Shown: positions 16,437 to 25,857 of the stretch, one piece after another
Position numbering within the stretch: the stretch's first letter is position 1
Layout: the number at the start of each line of letters is the position of its first letter
DNA from: Deltaproteobacteria bacterium
GTDB taxonomy: Bacteria > Desulfobacterota > Binatia > Binatales > Binataceae
Assembly (NCBI GenBank): GCA_003135135.1
Contig: PLDK01000051.1
Span: 86,928 to 126,196 of the forward strand
DNA: 39,269 bases
Direction of reading: 5' to 3'
Made by a program: the position numbers and the translations under genes
Notes under the pieces: generated by a model
Databases searched by the model: none
Seen by the model: only the letters and a program-made list of their open reading frames with translations
Told to the model about the DNA's origin: nothing

Positions 16437-19400
16437 TTAGCGCATCTCGCGCAGCCGGTGAAGCGGTTTAAGCCGCGCTTTCGGTTTGAGTCGGGAGCGC
16501 CGCTCCTCGTACGGGCCGCACACGCGCTTGTAGTCGCACCATTCGCATTCGCGATCGTCCGGTGCGGCCGGCAAAAACCCCTCCTCCAGCGATTTTTTGA
16601 TGATCGAGACGAATTCGCGCGCCGAGCGCCGCGCCTCGTCGTTGATTTCAACCACTCGCTCCTCGTAGCCGCCGGTCGCGGTGCAGTAGTAAAGCCGCCC
16701 GGCGTAAATCGGCGCGCCCAGCACGCGTTCGGCCGCGAGCGCATATAAAACCGGCTGCAGCGTCTTGCCGCCGCCGATTACGAAGTCCTTGGCGGCGCGC
16801 ACTTTCCCGGTCTTGTGATCGGTCACGCGAATTCGCCCGTCCGGGTGGCGCTCGAGCAGGTCGATCGACCCGCGCAGGCTCAGCCCGCCCTCGATTGCGA
16901 CCGGATCCGCCGAGCTATGCGGGTCCGCCTGCGCGCGATCGCTCAACCCGAAGCCGAGTTCGAACCATTCGGGCCGCCAGTGTTCCGGATCCTCGGCCGC
17001 GCGCCGCATCCATTCGCGCAAGTCGGCGCGGACACCGTCGATTCCGTCGCGCCACACGCGCTCGATCGCCGGCGCAAGCTCGTCATGCCATCGCGCGGCG
17101 ACCTCGTCGAGCCGCTCGTCGAGCAGCGCGGACGCGTCCTCGAGGTCTTCCGGCGTGACCGGCAGCACGTCGAGCTCTCTGAGCGCCGTCAGGATTTCGT
17201 ATTGGACCTCCGCAAACAGACTGCCGCGGGTGAGCGGATCGAGCGTCTCGATCGCCTCGGGTTCCTCCCGCGGCTCCAGCCGATGGACCGCCTGGAGAAA
17301 AAAACGATACGGGCATGCCGCGAAATTCTGCAGCGCGGTCGGCGAGTATGAACGCGCGGACAACTGATGCTTGCCGAGCGCCGCCAGCGCCGCCGCGTCC
17401 GGATCGACCAGCCCGTCCGCCGGCGTCCATCGCTTGAGCCAGCGCCGCGCCCGCGCGCGCAGCGCCCGCCCGAGATGCGCGTTGGCGCCGAGCAGGTAGT
17501 TCGCAGCGCCGATCGTCGTATCCGGATCGGCGTCCACCAGTTTGTCCAGCACCGCCAGATCGAATTCCGCGTCATCGATCGCGTCGGCGGGATTTGCCGG
17601 CGCCGGCCATGAAAGCCGCGTCGGCACCGACGCCGTGCGATTCGCCAGCTCATCGAAGCCGGGCAGGCGGCCCTCCGCAGCGCGCAGAATTTCAAGCGCG
17701 TAGAACGACGGCACCCGCGGACGGCCCTGGTCAAGATCGACCCGCGGATAGGAAAACATCGCGCGCTCGCGCGCCGCGCCCGCCGCAATTCTCAATGCGA
17801 GCCGCTCCGCGTCGCGCCGCTGCTCATTGCGCGCGAGATGCGGACTCAGCCGCGCACGCGCTGAATCGGAAAGGATCGGATCTTCGGTCAGCTTGCGCGG
17901 AAACATGCGCTCGGCAAGACCCGGGACGATGACGACGTCGAACTCCATGCCGCGCGCGCGATTGGGCGGCGCGACAAACACCGCGCCATAGCGGCGAACG
18001 CGCCGCGGAGCTTCCAGCCGCCCGAGCCGATCGTTCAGCACCAAACGCACCTCGTCGAGTCCGACCGGACCGACCGGCGCCATCGGTTCAAGCTCCGCCA
18101 GCGCGGCGAGAACCGGTTCGCGATCGCGAATCGCCAGGTCAACCAGCTCGCGAAGAAATTTGAGCCAGTCGCCCCAAGTCGCATCGCGCGGCGCCGCGTC
18201 GAGCATCGAAAGAATCGGCATCGCGACCTCGCCCAGATGCGCGAGGTCGAGAATTCGCCGCTCCAGACCCACCGCGCGCGCGTCGTCGTCGGCAATCTCC
18301 GCGCGCCGCGCCCTAAGCTCGTTACCCAACCCCGCCAGCCGCTTCTTCCATCTCTGCGCGCTGCCGATCACCGCCGCGTCGACCAGCAGCCGTTCCCATC
18401 GCCACGGCGCCCGCGCCGTTCCATCGATGACCGGAACGGGATCGGAGGCGTCGATGTTGTCAACTAAAGTAGCGGCACCTTCGACTTCAAGATCCGACTC
18501 CAGCGAGGCGGGTGCGAGTTCCGCGTCCGCGCCGATCGTCGGCTCATCCTCACGCGAGCTGCCGGGGTCGGGCACCTGGGCCAGCGAGAGATATTCCGCG
18601 AAACGGCGCGCCGAAAGATTTTCCGCGGCGCACGCGAGCAGCGCGAGCAGGGCGCGTCCTCCCGGCTCAGGCCGCCGCGTACCTCGCGCGAAGTAAGCCG
18701 GGATGCCCGCGCGGGCGAGCGCTTCCTGCAAGTACGGCGCGTAGCGGACCGGGTCATGCAGCAGTACGGCGACTTGATCGAACGGCACGCCGTGGCGCGC
18801 CTCGGCGGCGATTCGCCGCGCGATCTCGACACACTCGTGCATCTCGCCCGGGGCCGAAACCACCGTCACGGTTTCGTCCACGTCGCGCTCGGGCGGTGCG
18901 GTGTCAGCGAACAAATGCGCCTGCAGACGCTCGAGCGAGGGCGCGATGCTTTCATTCGCGGGCGGCGACAATGCAGTTGCGCGCACGCCGAGCGCATCTT
19001 CAAGGAGCATTTGAACGGGCGAGTCACCGGCGGGAATCGTCGCGAGAATTGACGGCGAACGTGCGGCAAGGGCCGCAATAAAGTCGCGGTCGAGCGCGCT
19101 GTCCACAGCTGGATCGAGCAGCAGAACCGGCAGTCCAACGAAGCGCGGCGGCTGACTGGCGAGCACGGCGCGAGTCGCGACTTTCAGCATCCCGGCGCGA
19201 TCGATCAGTTTGGCATCGGCCAACTCCGCGTCGAATTGCGCCAACGTCGCGGCGATCGCCTCACCCGCGCCGCCGAGCGCACGCAACTCGTCAACGGCGA
19301 TGTCGTTCCATCGAAGCTCGATCAGCGTCCGCGCGAGCGCGCGTGAAAAACCGGGACGATTCAACACCGGTTCGAAATGCGCCAGCGCTCCCGACGGCAA

Positions 19401-19703
19401 CAGGCGGAAGACCGCGCGCGCTGCCACCGCCTCGGCCGCGAGTCCGTCCGCGGGCGCGAGATCGGCATGCGCCAGCTCCTCGGCGGCAAGCAACCCGACC
19501 AGCCGGTTGAGCGTCAAGCGATGCACCCCGAGCATCGCACCGCGCGAAACCGCGAACGCGCGCACCAGGTCGTCGGCGGCTTCCTTGACCGACGCGATCA
19601 CGAGAACTTCGCGGGCAGATGGCTGCGACTCCAGCCACGCGCGGGCGGCGGCGATGCGGCCGGCGGCGCGCTCCGAGATTATGATTTCACGAAAAGCTGG
19701 CAT
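16437..19703 (-). CDS. addB: AddB-like helicase-nuclease subunit with Fe-S nuclease domain
   Basis: Partner of the downstream AddA, 1088 residues. The C-terminal RecB-like nuclease is clear: SPTALQNFAACPYRFF (first Fe-S Cys), DHKTGKVRAAKD with the catalytic D and K, QPVLYALA, then CEWCDYKRVCG with three more Cys. Together these form the iron-staple [4Fe-4S] site of AddB-type nucleases. The N-terminal helicase-like half is degenerate: where AddB of Bacillus has a Walker A, this protein has SERAAGRIAAARAWL. It probably does not hydrolyse ATP and acts in DNA scanning and 5'-strand cutting. The start MPAFREIIISERAAGR at 19703 is the first in frame. Co-transcribed with addA. Confidence 0.88.
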   Translation of the reverse strand: MPAFREIIISERAAGRIAAARAWLESQPSAREVLVIASVKEAADDLVRAFAVSRGAMLGVHRLTLNRLVGLLAAEELAHADLAPADGLAAEAVAARAVFRLLPSGALAHFEPVLNRPGFSRALARTLIELRWNDIAVDELRALGGAGEAIAATLAQFDAELADAKLIDRAGMLKVATRAVLASQPPRFVGLPVLLLDPAVDSALDRDFIAALAARSPSILATIPAGDSPVQMLLEDALGVRATALSPPANESIAPSLERLQAHLFADTAPPERDVDETVTVVSAPGEMHECVEIARRIAAEARHGVPFDQVAVLLHDPVRYAPYLQEALARAGIPAYFARGTRRPEPGGRALLALLACAAENLSARRFAEYLSLAQVPDPGSSREDEPTIGADAELAPASLESDLEVEGAATLVDNIDASDPVPVIDGTARAPWRWERLLVDAAVIGSAQRWKKRLAGLGNELRARRAEIADDDARAVGLERRILDLAHLGEVAMPILSMLDAAPRDATWGDWLKFLRELVDLAIRDREPVLAALAELEPMAPVGPVGLDEVRLVLNDRLGRLEAPRRVRRYGAVFVAPPNRARGMEFDVVIVPGLAERMFPRKLTEDPILSDSARARLSPHLARNEQRRDAERLALRIAAGAARERAMFSYPRVDLDQGRPRVPSFYALEILRAAEGRLPGFDELANRTASVPTRLSWPAPANPADAIDDAEFDLAVLDKLVDADPDTTIGAANYLLGANAHLGRALRARARRWLKRWTPADGLVDPDAAALAALGKHQLSARSYSPTALQNFAACPYRFFLQAVHRLEPREEPEAIETLDPLTRGSLFAEVQYEILTALRELDVLPVTPEDLEDASALLDERLDEVAARWHDELAPAIERVWRDGIDGVRADLREWMRRAAEDPEHWRPEWFELGFGLSDRAQADPHSSADPVAIEGGLSLRGSIDLLERHPDGRIRVTDHKTGKVRAAKDFVIGGGKTLQPVLYALAAERVLGAPIYAGRLYYCTATGGYEERVVEINDEARRSAREFVSIIKKSLEEGFLPAAPDDRECEWCDYKRVCGPYEERRSRLKPKARLKPLHRLREMR

Positions 19704-19817
19704 CGACGCGGCGGGACTCGATGCCGCGCCACAAGACTATCGTCTTCCCCGCGGATCGGATCCCGCAAGAGGCCACGCGGGATTGTTTCCACAACGCGAC
19801 AACGGGTGTCAGAGGAA

Positions 19818-20663
19818 TTATTGATCCAGGTACACCGGATCGCCGACGCGAACCCGGCCCGGCGCGCCGATCGACGCGAATACGCCGACGTTGGCCTGAT
19901 GATGGAACGCGGCGGTGCGCAGGATCGTATAGTCGCGCGGGAGGTCTTGCTGCGGATGCGTCGTCATCACGCAGCGCAGCGCGGGCCGCATCGCGACAAT
20001 CTTCACGCTGTCGCCGACTTCGAGCGTACCGCCTAGCCACTCGTCCTCGATGAAAGTGTCGTCGCGCTCGCCGGTGTCGACGAAAATATTCGGACGGAAG
20101 CGGCGTGGATCGAAAACCGAGCCGGGCGCAGCGAGTTTCGCCATATGCCGCAGCGTGCCACTGGCGATCACGTGCATTACCGCGGAGTCGAAAAAACTTT
20201 CCTTCTCGAGTGCGAAATAGTCGGGTAGCATCGCGGCGGTAAGCCCGGGAAAAACTTTATCGACCGGCACGTCGGCGAAAAGGGTCGCCGGGTCGACTCC
20301 GGCGAGTTCGCCGCGCGCGGTGGTGGCGCGCTCGAGGCTGACTATCCGGCCGAGCGCCGCGGAAATCAGTTCGGATGCGTCTGCGTCCTCGTCGTGAATC
20401 ATCCGCCCGCCGGGCAACTCGATTGTCACGGGCGGGACGCCTCCCGACGCGGGCGCGCGGTCGCAGGACGCCCGAAATTCGAAAAGCCGCGGGAACTTCT
20501 TGGCGCTGGCGATGTGCCGCGTCACCAGTTCTCTGAGCGCGTACGCGCGATCGCCGACCGCGCCGCGCTCGGTGAAATGAAGCTCGTCGAGTTGCTCACC
20601 GAGCATCGACTTAACCGGGTAGCGCGCGAGCGCACTGACCTTGCCAATCATTCGCCGCGTCAT
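19818..20663 (-). CDS. MOSC domain-containing protein
   Basis: Protein of 281 residues. The N-terminal MOSC_N beta-barrel starts at GKVSALARYPVKSMLGE, and the C-terminal MOSC domain includes FRPNIFVDTGE and the conserved Cys in ALRCVMTTHPQQD, ending RVRVGDPVYL. MOSC proteins bind molybdopterin or carry sulfur/persulfide on that Cys; mARC and YiiM-type reductases are relatives. No redox domain (2Fe-2S or NAD) is fused here, so the partner is unknown. Start at the ATG at 20663 (MTRRMIGK). Its own transcript is likely: 114 bases separate it from the addB-like gene, including an ATCCCGC/GCGGGAT hairpin at 19760-19783 without a T-run. Confidence 0.88.
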   Translation of the reverse strand: MTRRMIGKVSALARYPVKSMLGEQLDELHFTERGAVGDRAYALRELVTRHIASAKKFPRLFEFRASCDRAPASGGVPPVTIELPGGRMIHDEDADASELISAALGRIVSLERATTARGELAGVDPATLFADVPVDKVFPGLTAAMLPDYFALEKESFFDSAVMHVIASGTLRHMAKLAAPGSVFDPRRFRPNIFVDTGERDDTFIEDEWLGGTLEVGDSVKIVAMRPALRCVMTTHPQQDLPRDYTILRTAAFHHQANVGVFASIGAPGRVRVGDPVYLDQ

Positions 20664-20691
20664 CTCGAACCTTCTGCTTGCTCCGATTTTA

Positions 20692-21426
20692 TCACATCTT
20701 TACGCCGTCGCTCGGCGCGGCCGAGGGCTGAGCGGTCGGGCTCAGGGCCGGCGTGTTGGCCGGCTGTGGCGAATCCATCGGTTTGGATGCTGACGCGGTG
20801 GGAATCGCCGGCGGCGCGGTCGAGGTCGGCAGCGGCGCGGTCGAGGTCGGCAGCGGCGCGGTCGGTGTCGGCAGCGGGGTCGGCACGGACACCATCGGAA
20901 TCGCTCCCGAGGAAGTGGGCGACGGCCAAGGACTCGCGGCTTGCGACGGAACTGGAGCGGCCGCCATCAGAGCCGTGCCTGCGCCGTAATCGTACACGAG
21001 CACACCGCCGAGATGCGCCTGATAACCCAATACAACAATCGCCACGAAGGCGACGATAAGATAGATCGCGCGCGATCCCGCCATGAAGCCGAATCCCTGA
21101 ATCAGGATTCGCCACACCGCGAGGATGCCGAAGGTAATCGCGAGATACTCGCCCAGCTCCCCGTGCCTATTCAAGATATCCTTGGCCGGCTGGCCCAGCG
21201 CGTTCCAGATGCGCTCGGCCTCCATGCCGCCGGTGAAGTACGAAGCGCCGGCCGCGAGCGCGCCCAGGACGATCAGCAACAGGGCAGTGTACTGAAGCCA
21301 GATGCGAGTGGGAGCGGCGCTGGCGACAAGATCGATCAGCACGGCGACTATCAGCAGCGCGACCGTGAAATGATCGACGACAGGATGCAGTTGCCAGGGT
21401 TGGAGGAATTTCACCACAGAGTCCAT
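20692..21426 (-). CDS. DUF2231 membrane protein with Pro/Thr/Ser repeat tail
   Basis: Integral membrane protein of 244 residues. The first 140 match the DUF2231 layout: LHPVVDHFTVALLIVAVLIDLV, then helices LQYTALLLIVLGALAAGASYFTGG, LGEYLAITFGILAVWRILI and a fourth helix ending QAHLGGVLVYDYG. The role of the family is unknown; redox or metal handling has been guessed because of the conserved His. The C-terminal 90 residues are a low-complexity Pro/Thr/Ser/Ala tail containing near-perfect PLPTSTA heptads, probably an extended periplasmic or wall-spanning stalk. The ATG at 21426 has AAGGAGC upstream and is preferred to a frame extension to 21540. Confidence 0.85.
   Translation of the reverse strand: MDSVVKFLQPWQLHPVVDHFTVALLIVAVLIDLVASAAPTRIWLQYTALLLIVLGALAAGASYFTGGMEAERIWNALGQPAKDILNRHGELGEYLAITFGILAVWRILIQGFGFMAGSRAIYLIVAFVAIVVLGYQAHLGGVLVYDYGAGTALMAAAPVPSQAASPWPSPTSSGAIPMVSVPTPLPTPTAPLPTSTAPLPTSTAPPAIPTASASKPMDSPQPANTPALSPTAQPSAAPSDGVKM
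20813..20875 (+). repeat. 21-base tandem repeat inside the DUF2231 gene
   Basis: Three head-to-tail copies of a 21-base unit starting GGCGCGGTCG (20813-20833, 20834-20854, 20855-20875; the third diverges slightly). Read on the minus strand they encode PLPTSTA-type heptads, so copy number can change without shifting the frame. Confidence 0.85.
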
Positions 21427-21589
21427 CAGTGCTCCTTGAATTGGACGGGATCCGAGTACGCGCGAGCAACTAACACGGGAAGTTGCGTGGCGCGATACGC
21501 GGTCTGTGCAGTTTATCGCAAAGCTTCGGGCCGCGCGCAAATCTGGAGCGCCCGCGCGCGGAAATCGACGGGGCGAAGAATTCGCGAAG

Positions 21590-23185
21590 TCAGCGCAACG
21601 GCGTGCGGTCGGGCCGTGGTATCGCGATCTCGAGGTCGCGTATCTCGACGTCGCTCCACGCGCGTTGCGTGAGCAAATAACGGATCGCGCCGGCGATCGT
21701 CAGTGTGCCGAAATCCGGCGTCCACCACTCCTCGAATCCAAAATCCGGTGCGTCAGGGTTGCCGGCGAGCACGCCGCTTTGCGTCTTGCCGATTGTCACG
21801 ACAATGCTCGCATCCGCGGGCGAATCCGACAGCGCAAAATCGCGTAGATACCATCGCAACTGCGGCGTTTGGTTGTCGTCGGGGATCATCGCGCTCGCGC
21901 CGGCCGGTGAAACCGCGTTGCTCGCCCGCCGACATTCCCTGACCGTCTGAATCGATGTCGTCGGTTCGGACCAGAACAACAGCGCGTGCCGACGCCACGG
22001 TGCCTCACTGGTGTCGGGGGCAGGATAAACAAAATTGGCGGTGAGCTGAACGTAGAGCGTGAGCGCGACGCCCGCCGCAATCGCATAACGAATCGAGTAC
22101 CATCGCTCCGACTGATGCATCCAATCCAATCCGCAGGCAGCGAGGATGGTCAACGGCAGAAGAATCGCGAGCACCGCATCCGATCGATTTGCGCCCACCG
22201 TCGCAAGCATCACCAGGCTGACGATCGCCCACACCACCGACCACGCCGCAAAGCGGCCGGCGATACGCCGCGAGACGATCGCGAACGCTCCAACAACCGC
22301 GAGAATCGTGAGAAGGAATTCGTAAGCCACCAGGATCGGGAGCAATTTGCGAACTGCGCGGCCGAAGGCAATCGACGGCGGGACAAATGCGGCGCGCAGA
22401 TCGTATTCAACCACTGTCGCGAGAGACCGGGTGAAGAAAGCGGTCGCGAGCAACAACCACAGGCCGGCGGCGACGATCGCGCCGACGATCACGAGCACGC
22501 GACGCCGCTCCCACCATACGCGTAAGCGCAAGCGCCGATGATCGAGTCGCACGGCGTAGCCCGCGCCGACGAGAATCAGCGATACGATCATCGCCGCTGC
22601 GGTCAGGTAGCCAATCGGATCCGCGGAGAGCCACAGCGCGATCGCGACGCCCAATCCGGCCGCGCGGATCACGCCCGGCCGTCGGCGCATACTCTGGGCG
22701 ATTGCGATCGCGAACATCATGAACGCAATCGACGCGATCGGCGTCGAACCGCCGCGCGAAAAATAAGTCACGCTCGGCGAAATGGCGATCAAAGCGGCGA
22801 AGGCAAGCGCTCCCGCGCGCCCGACGAACGGGCGCATCGCAAATCCGCTGGCGACGATCAGCAGACCGGATAGCATCACGACAATTCGCGAGGTGGCGTC
22901 CGTGGCGCCGGCCGCGAAGATCCAACCCTGGAGTATGGCGACCCACGAGGCGTGAAGACCGGCGCCCAGAGCGATCGCGCGCGTGACGAGCGCATAGACG
23001 GCGATCAGGTACCATCCCAGATGCTCGGCCGTGACGACGTAAACCGCTCGCGTCAGCCGTTCGTGGCTCAGGTTGACGGCGGCCTCGGTCGTCAGCGGCA
23101 CAAGGCGAGGCTCACGCTCGGCGCGCTCGATGGATTCATCGCCGAGGCGCCACTGGTCGTCTGGAATTCTATCCGTACCCGCCAT
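21590..23185 (-). CDS. Agl23-like/GT39-like multipass membrane protein
   Basis: Polytopic protein of 531 residues with about 10-12 hydrophobic helices and a C-terminal soluble part. The ISPSVTYFSRGGSTPIASIAF segment corresponds to the loop after helix 3 in GT-C glycosyltransferase-like proteins. The C-terminal LRWYLRDF and overall plan fit the TIGR03663 family (flippase activity-associated Agl23). That family is often found with polysaccharide or N-glycan export genes; here no such genes are adjacent. The DE-type catalytic acidic pair of GT39 enzymes is not obvious in the first loop. Start ATG at 23185. Divergent from the ABC permease, so promoters for both lie between about 23186 and 23331. 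Confidence 0.68.
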   Translation of the reverse strand: MAGTDRIPDDQWRLGDESIERAEREPRLVPLTTEAAVNLSHERLTRAVYVVTAEHLGWYLIAVYALVTRAIALGAGLHASWVAILQGWIFAAGATDATSRIVVMLSGLLIVASGFAMRPFVGRAGALAFAALIAISPSVTYFSRGGSTPIASIAFMMFAIAIAQSMRRRPGVIRAAGLGVAIALWLSADPIGYLTAAAMIVSLILVGAGYAVRLDHRRLRLRVWWERRRVLVIVGAIVAAGLWLLLATAFFTRSLATVVEYDLRAAFVPPSIAFGRAVRKLLPILVAYEFLLTILAVVGAFAIVSRRIAGRFAAWSVVWAIVSLVMLATVGANRSDAVLAILLPLTILAACGLDWMHQSERWYSIRYAIAAGVALTLYVQLTANFVYPAPDTSEAPWRRHALLFWSEPTTSIQTVRECRRASNAVSPAGASAMIPDDNQTPQLRWYLRDFALSDSPADASIVVTIGKTQSGVLAGNPDAPDFGFEEWWTPDFGTLTIAGAIRYLLTQRAWSDVEIRDLEIAIPRPDRTPLR

Positions 23186-23331
23186 TATAATTTTGCGCTC
23201 TTGCGATTTCGGTATTGCCTGGATAGCGCGCTGTCAACGCCGGCGCGGCGAAAATTAATGCGTCCGAAATGCAGTTTGCGCTTGAGCGCAACGGCGGCGC
23301 GGCTATGCTGGGAGTTTCGGGTCACGCGAAA

Positions 23332-25059
23332 ATGTTTGGGATTAAAATAAATACGCGCCGTTTGATCAACGGATCGCTGTCGTTCCTCGCGCTTGCCGCG
23401 ATTATCGCACTGTTCTTCGCGTATCGCAGCCACGCCCAACATCTGATTGCGCACAACGTCCCCGTCACGATCGAACATCTGCCATATTACGCGTTCTGCT
23501 CGTTTTACCGGATGCTCGCCGCGTACATCATCGCGCTGATTTTTTCGATCATCTACGGCATGGCGGCGGCGCGCGGCGGGCTCTACGAGCGCATCCTGAT
23601 ACCCGCCATCGACATCGCGCAGTCGGTGCCGGTGGTCGGTTTCTTCCCCGCCGCGGTCTATTTCTTTGTCGCGCTCGCGCACGGCAGCCGGCTTGGCGTC
23701 GAGATGGCCGCCATCTTTCTCATCTTCACCAGCCAGGCGTGGAACATGGCGCTGGGCGTTTACGAAGCGGTCAAAACGATTCCCGACGACTCGCGGGACG
23801 CGCTCGAGTCGTTCGGCGCGCGCGGATGGCTCAAGTTCAAGCGTCTGCTGATGCCGGCGAGCGTGCCGAAGCTGGTGTACAACTCGATCCTGTCGTGGGT
23901 CGCGGGATGGTACTTCCTGATCGCGTGCGAAATCATCACGGCCGGTCCCGCCACCTACCGGCTGCCCGGGTTGGGCAGTTTTCTGTGGGAGGCCTCCGAG
24001 AAAGGACGCAACTTCGATCTCGCCGCGGGACTTCTCACTTTGCTCGCGATCATCGTGTTGATGGACATGATCGTCTGGCAGCCGCTCTCGACGTGGGCGG
24101 AGAAGTTTCGCTACGAATTTGCGGCGTCGTCGGGCACCGCGCAATCACTGGGGATGTTCGACGCGCTCGCGGGCGTCGGCCCGGCCGTGACGCGCGCGCT
24201 GCGCTCGATCCTGGTGCCTCCGATGAGACTGATCGCGACCGCGTTGAACGCGATCCCGCGCGGGCCGCAGCTATCGCCGGAACAAAGCAAGCGCGCCGGC
24301 CAGATCGTGCGAACGCTGGTGATCGGCGCGATCGCGATCTTCACCGCATGGGCGTTGGCCCGCGGCTTTGTCGCGCTGATCAGAACGCTCTCGCATCCGT
24401 GGCCGTCGGACGCGAAGCAGATTCCGGCCGCAATCGTCGCCTCCACGATTCGCATGACGATCGCCTACGCGATCTCGCTGGCATGGACGGTGCCGTGCGC
24501 GCTGGCCGCCAGCGAGAGTCCGCGCTTCAACCGAATCCTCTCGCCGATCGCGGAAATTGTCGGCTCGATGCCCGCGACGGCGCTGTTCCCGATCATCGTT
24601 GCCGCCTTCATCGAGTTTACCGGCGGGATGAATGTCGCGTCGATCGTGCTCATCCTGACCGGGATGCAATGGTACCTGCTCTTCAATCTGCTCGCGGGCG
24701 TAAACCAGGTGCCCGAGGACTTGAAAGAAGCAGCGAGAGCGTTCGGGCTCTCCCGCGTCGCGCGATGGCGCAAGCTGATTCTCCCGGCAGTGACGCCGTC
24801 GCTGATCACCGGCAGCATCACCGCGTGGGGTGGAGGATGGAACGCGCTAATCCTGTCCGAATACTTCGTGTACAATAATCAGACCCATCAAGTACTGGGA
24901 ATCGGCGCGCTGCTGGACGCAGCCACCTATAAGACCGGCAACGGGGTGATGATCCTGCTGAGCCTCCTATCGATGATACTGGTAGTGCTATTGTTGAACC
25001 GGCTGATGTGGCGGCCGTTGTACAACCTGGCTACGGAGCGATACAGGCTGGACTACTAA
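23332..25059 (+). CDS. ABC transporter permease, two fused NitT/TauT-type domains
   Basis: Inner-membrane importer subunit of about 575 residues with two copies of the SsuC/TauC-like permease domain in one chain. Each half has about five to six helices and an EAA loop: EAVKTIPDDSRDALESFGARG in the first, and NQVPEDLKEAARAFGLSRV in the second. The one polypeptide can therefore provide both membrane halves. The frame is open from 23269; the ATG at 23332 (MFGIKINTRRLINGS) puts a short basic segment before helix 1, but 23305 and 23269 are possible and no ribosome site decides. The ATPase gene follows after 39 bases. No substrate-binding protein gene is nearby and the substrate is unknown. Confidence 0.88.
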   Translation: MFGIKINTRRLINGSLSFLALAAIIALFFAYRSHAQHLIAHNVPVTIEHLPYYAFCSFYRMLAAYIIALIFSIIYGMAAARGGLYERILIPAIDIAQSVPVVGFFPAAVYFFVALAHGSRLGVEMAAIFLIFTSQAWNMALGVYEAVKTIPDDSRDALESFGARGWLKFKRLLMPASVPKLVYNSILSWVAGWYFLIACEIITAGPATYRLPGLGSFLWEASEKGRNFDLAAGLLTLLAIIVLMDMIVWQPLSTWAEKFRYEFAASSGTAQSLGMFDALAGVGPAVTRALRSILVPPMRLIATALNAIPRGPQLSPEQSKRAGQIVRTLVIGAIAIFTAWALARGFVALIRTLSHPWPSDAKQIPAAIVASTIRMTIAYAISLAWTVPCALAASESPRFNRILSPIAEIVGSMPATALFPIIVAAFIEFTGGMNVASIVLILTGMQWYLLFNLLAGVNQVPEDLKEAARAFGLSRVARWRKLILPAVTPSLITGSITAWGGGWNALILSEYFVYNNQTHQVLGIGALLDAATYKTGNGVMILLSLLSMILVVLLLNRLMWRPLYNLATERYRLDY

Positions 25060-25098
25060 CACGTCCATAACTATGTGCGATTCGGACTCAGCTAACCC

Positions 25099-25857
25099 AT
25101 GGCCCTGCTTGAGCTCAAACACATCTCGAAAAATTTCGCGCATGCCAAGGGCATGCTGCAGGTGCTCGACGACATCAGCTTCGACGTGGATGAGGGCGAG
25201 TTCGTGGCCATCGTTGGGCCGTCGGGATGCGGCAAGTCAACGCTGCTGCGGATCATCAACGGGATCGTGCCGATGACATCGGGCCAGGTGCTGTACCGGG
25301 GCCGGCAGGTCGATGGGATTAATCTGGAATGCGCGCTGGTGTTCCAATCGTTTGCGCTGCTGCCGTGGCTGTCGGTCAAAGCCAACGTCGAGCTCGGCCT
25401 GGAAGCGCAGGGATTGCCGGTGGCCGAGCGCGAAAAGCGCGCGGGAATCTATATCGATAAGGTGGGACTCGACGGCTTCGAGGAGGCCTACCCGCGCGAG
25501 CTGTCGGGCGGAATGAAGCAGCGCGTGGGATTCGCCCGCGCGCTGGCGGTCGAGCCCAAGGTGCTGCTGATGGACGAGCCGTTTTCCGCGCTGGATGCGC
25601 TGACTGCGATCACGCTGCGCGAGGAAATGCTCGAAATCTGGCAGGCGCCCGACATGCCGGTAAAAAATATAGTGCTCGTCACGCACATCATCGAGGAGGC
25701 AATCGAGCTGGCCGATCGCATAATCGTGATGGCGTCGAGCCCGGGACGTATCGTCAAGGATCTCAAAGTCGAATTGCCAAGACCGCGCGACCGGCGCGCT
25801 GAAGCATTCAACGCGCTGACCGACAAGGTCTTCTCGCTGATCGAGGAGCGCGGCTGA
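25099..25857 (+). CDS. ABC transporter ATP-binding protein (NitT/TauT type)
   Basis: Cytoplasmic ATPase of 252 residues that powers the upstream fused permease. All ATPase motifs are intact: Walker A GPSGCGKST, Q-loop VFQSFALLPW, signature LSGGMKQRVGFARAL, Walker B VLLMDEPFSALDALT and H-loop THIIEEA. It is closest to SsuB/TauB/NrtD-type nitrate, sulfonate or taurine ATPases, and the sequence does not settle the substrate. The protein ends at LIEERG, and its TGA shares one base with the ATG of the next gene (TGATG), so the AAA-associated domain is made as a separate, coupled chain. Confidence 0.95.
   Translation: MALLELKHISKNFAHAKGMLQVLDDISFDVDEGEFVAIVGPSGCGKSTLLRIINGIVPMTSGQVLYRGRQVDGINLECALVFQSFALLPWLSVKANVELGLEAQGLPVAEREKRAGIYIDKVGLDGFEEAYPRELSGGMKQRVGFARALAVEPKVLLMDEPFSALDALTAITLREEMLEIWQAPDMPVKNIVLVTHIIEEAIELADRIIVMASSPGRIVKDLKVELPRPRDRRAEAFNALTDKVFSLIEERG

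Noticed and set aside
16433-16744. N-terminal extension of addA by about 100 residues
   Set aside because: The extension is antisense-like Arg-rich sequence inside the addB-like gene; AddA homology begins at MADTIIADQ (16432).
19760-19783. ATCCCGC/GCGGGAT hairpin between the MOSC and addB-like genes as an intrinsic terminator
   Set aside because: The stem is 7 bp with a 10-base loop and no T-run in the direction of transcription.
23185-24144. A 319-residue minus-strand open frame opposite the ABC permease
   Set aside because: Highly charged, Arg/Asp/Gln-rich, antisense to a well-supported permease.
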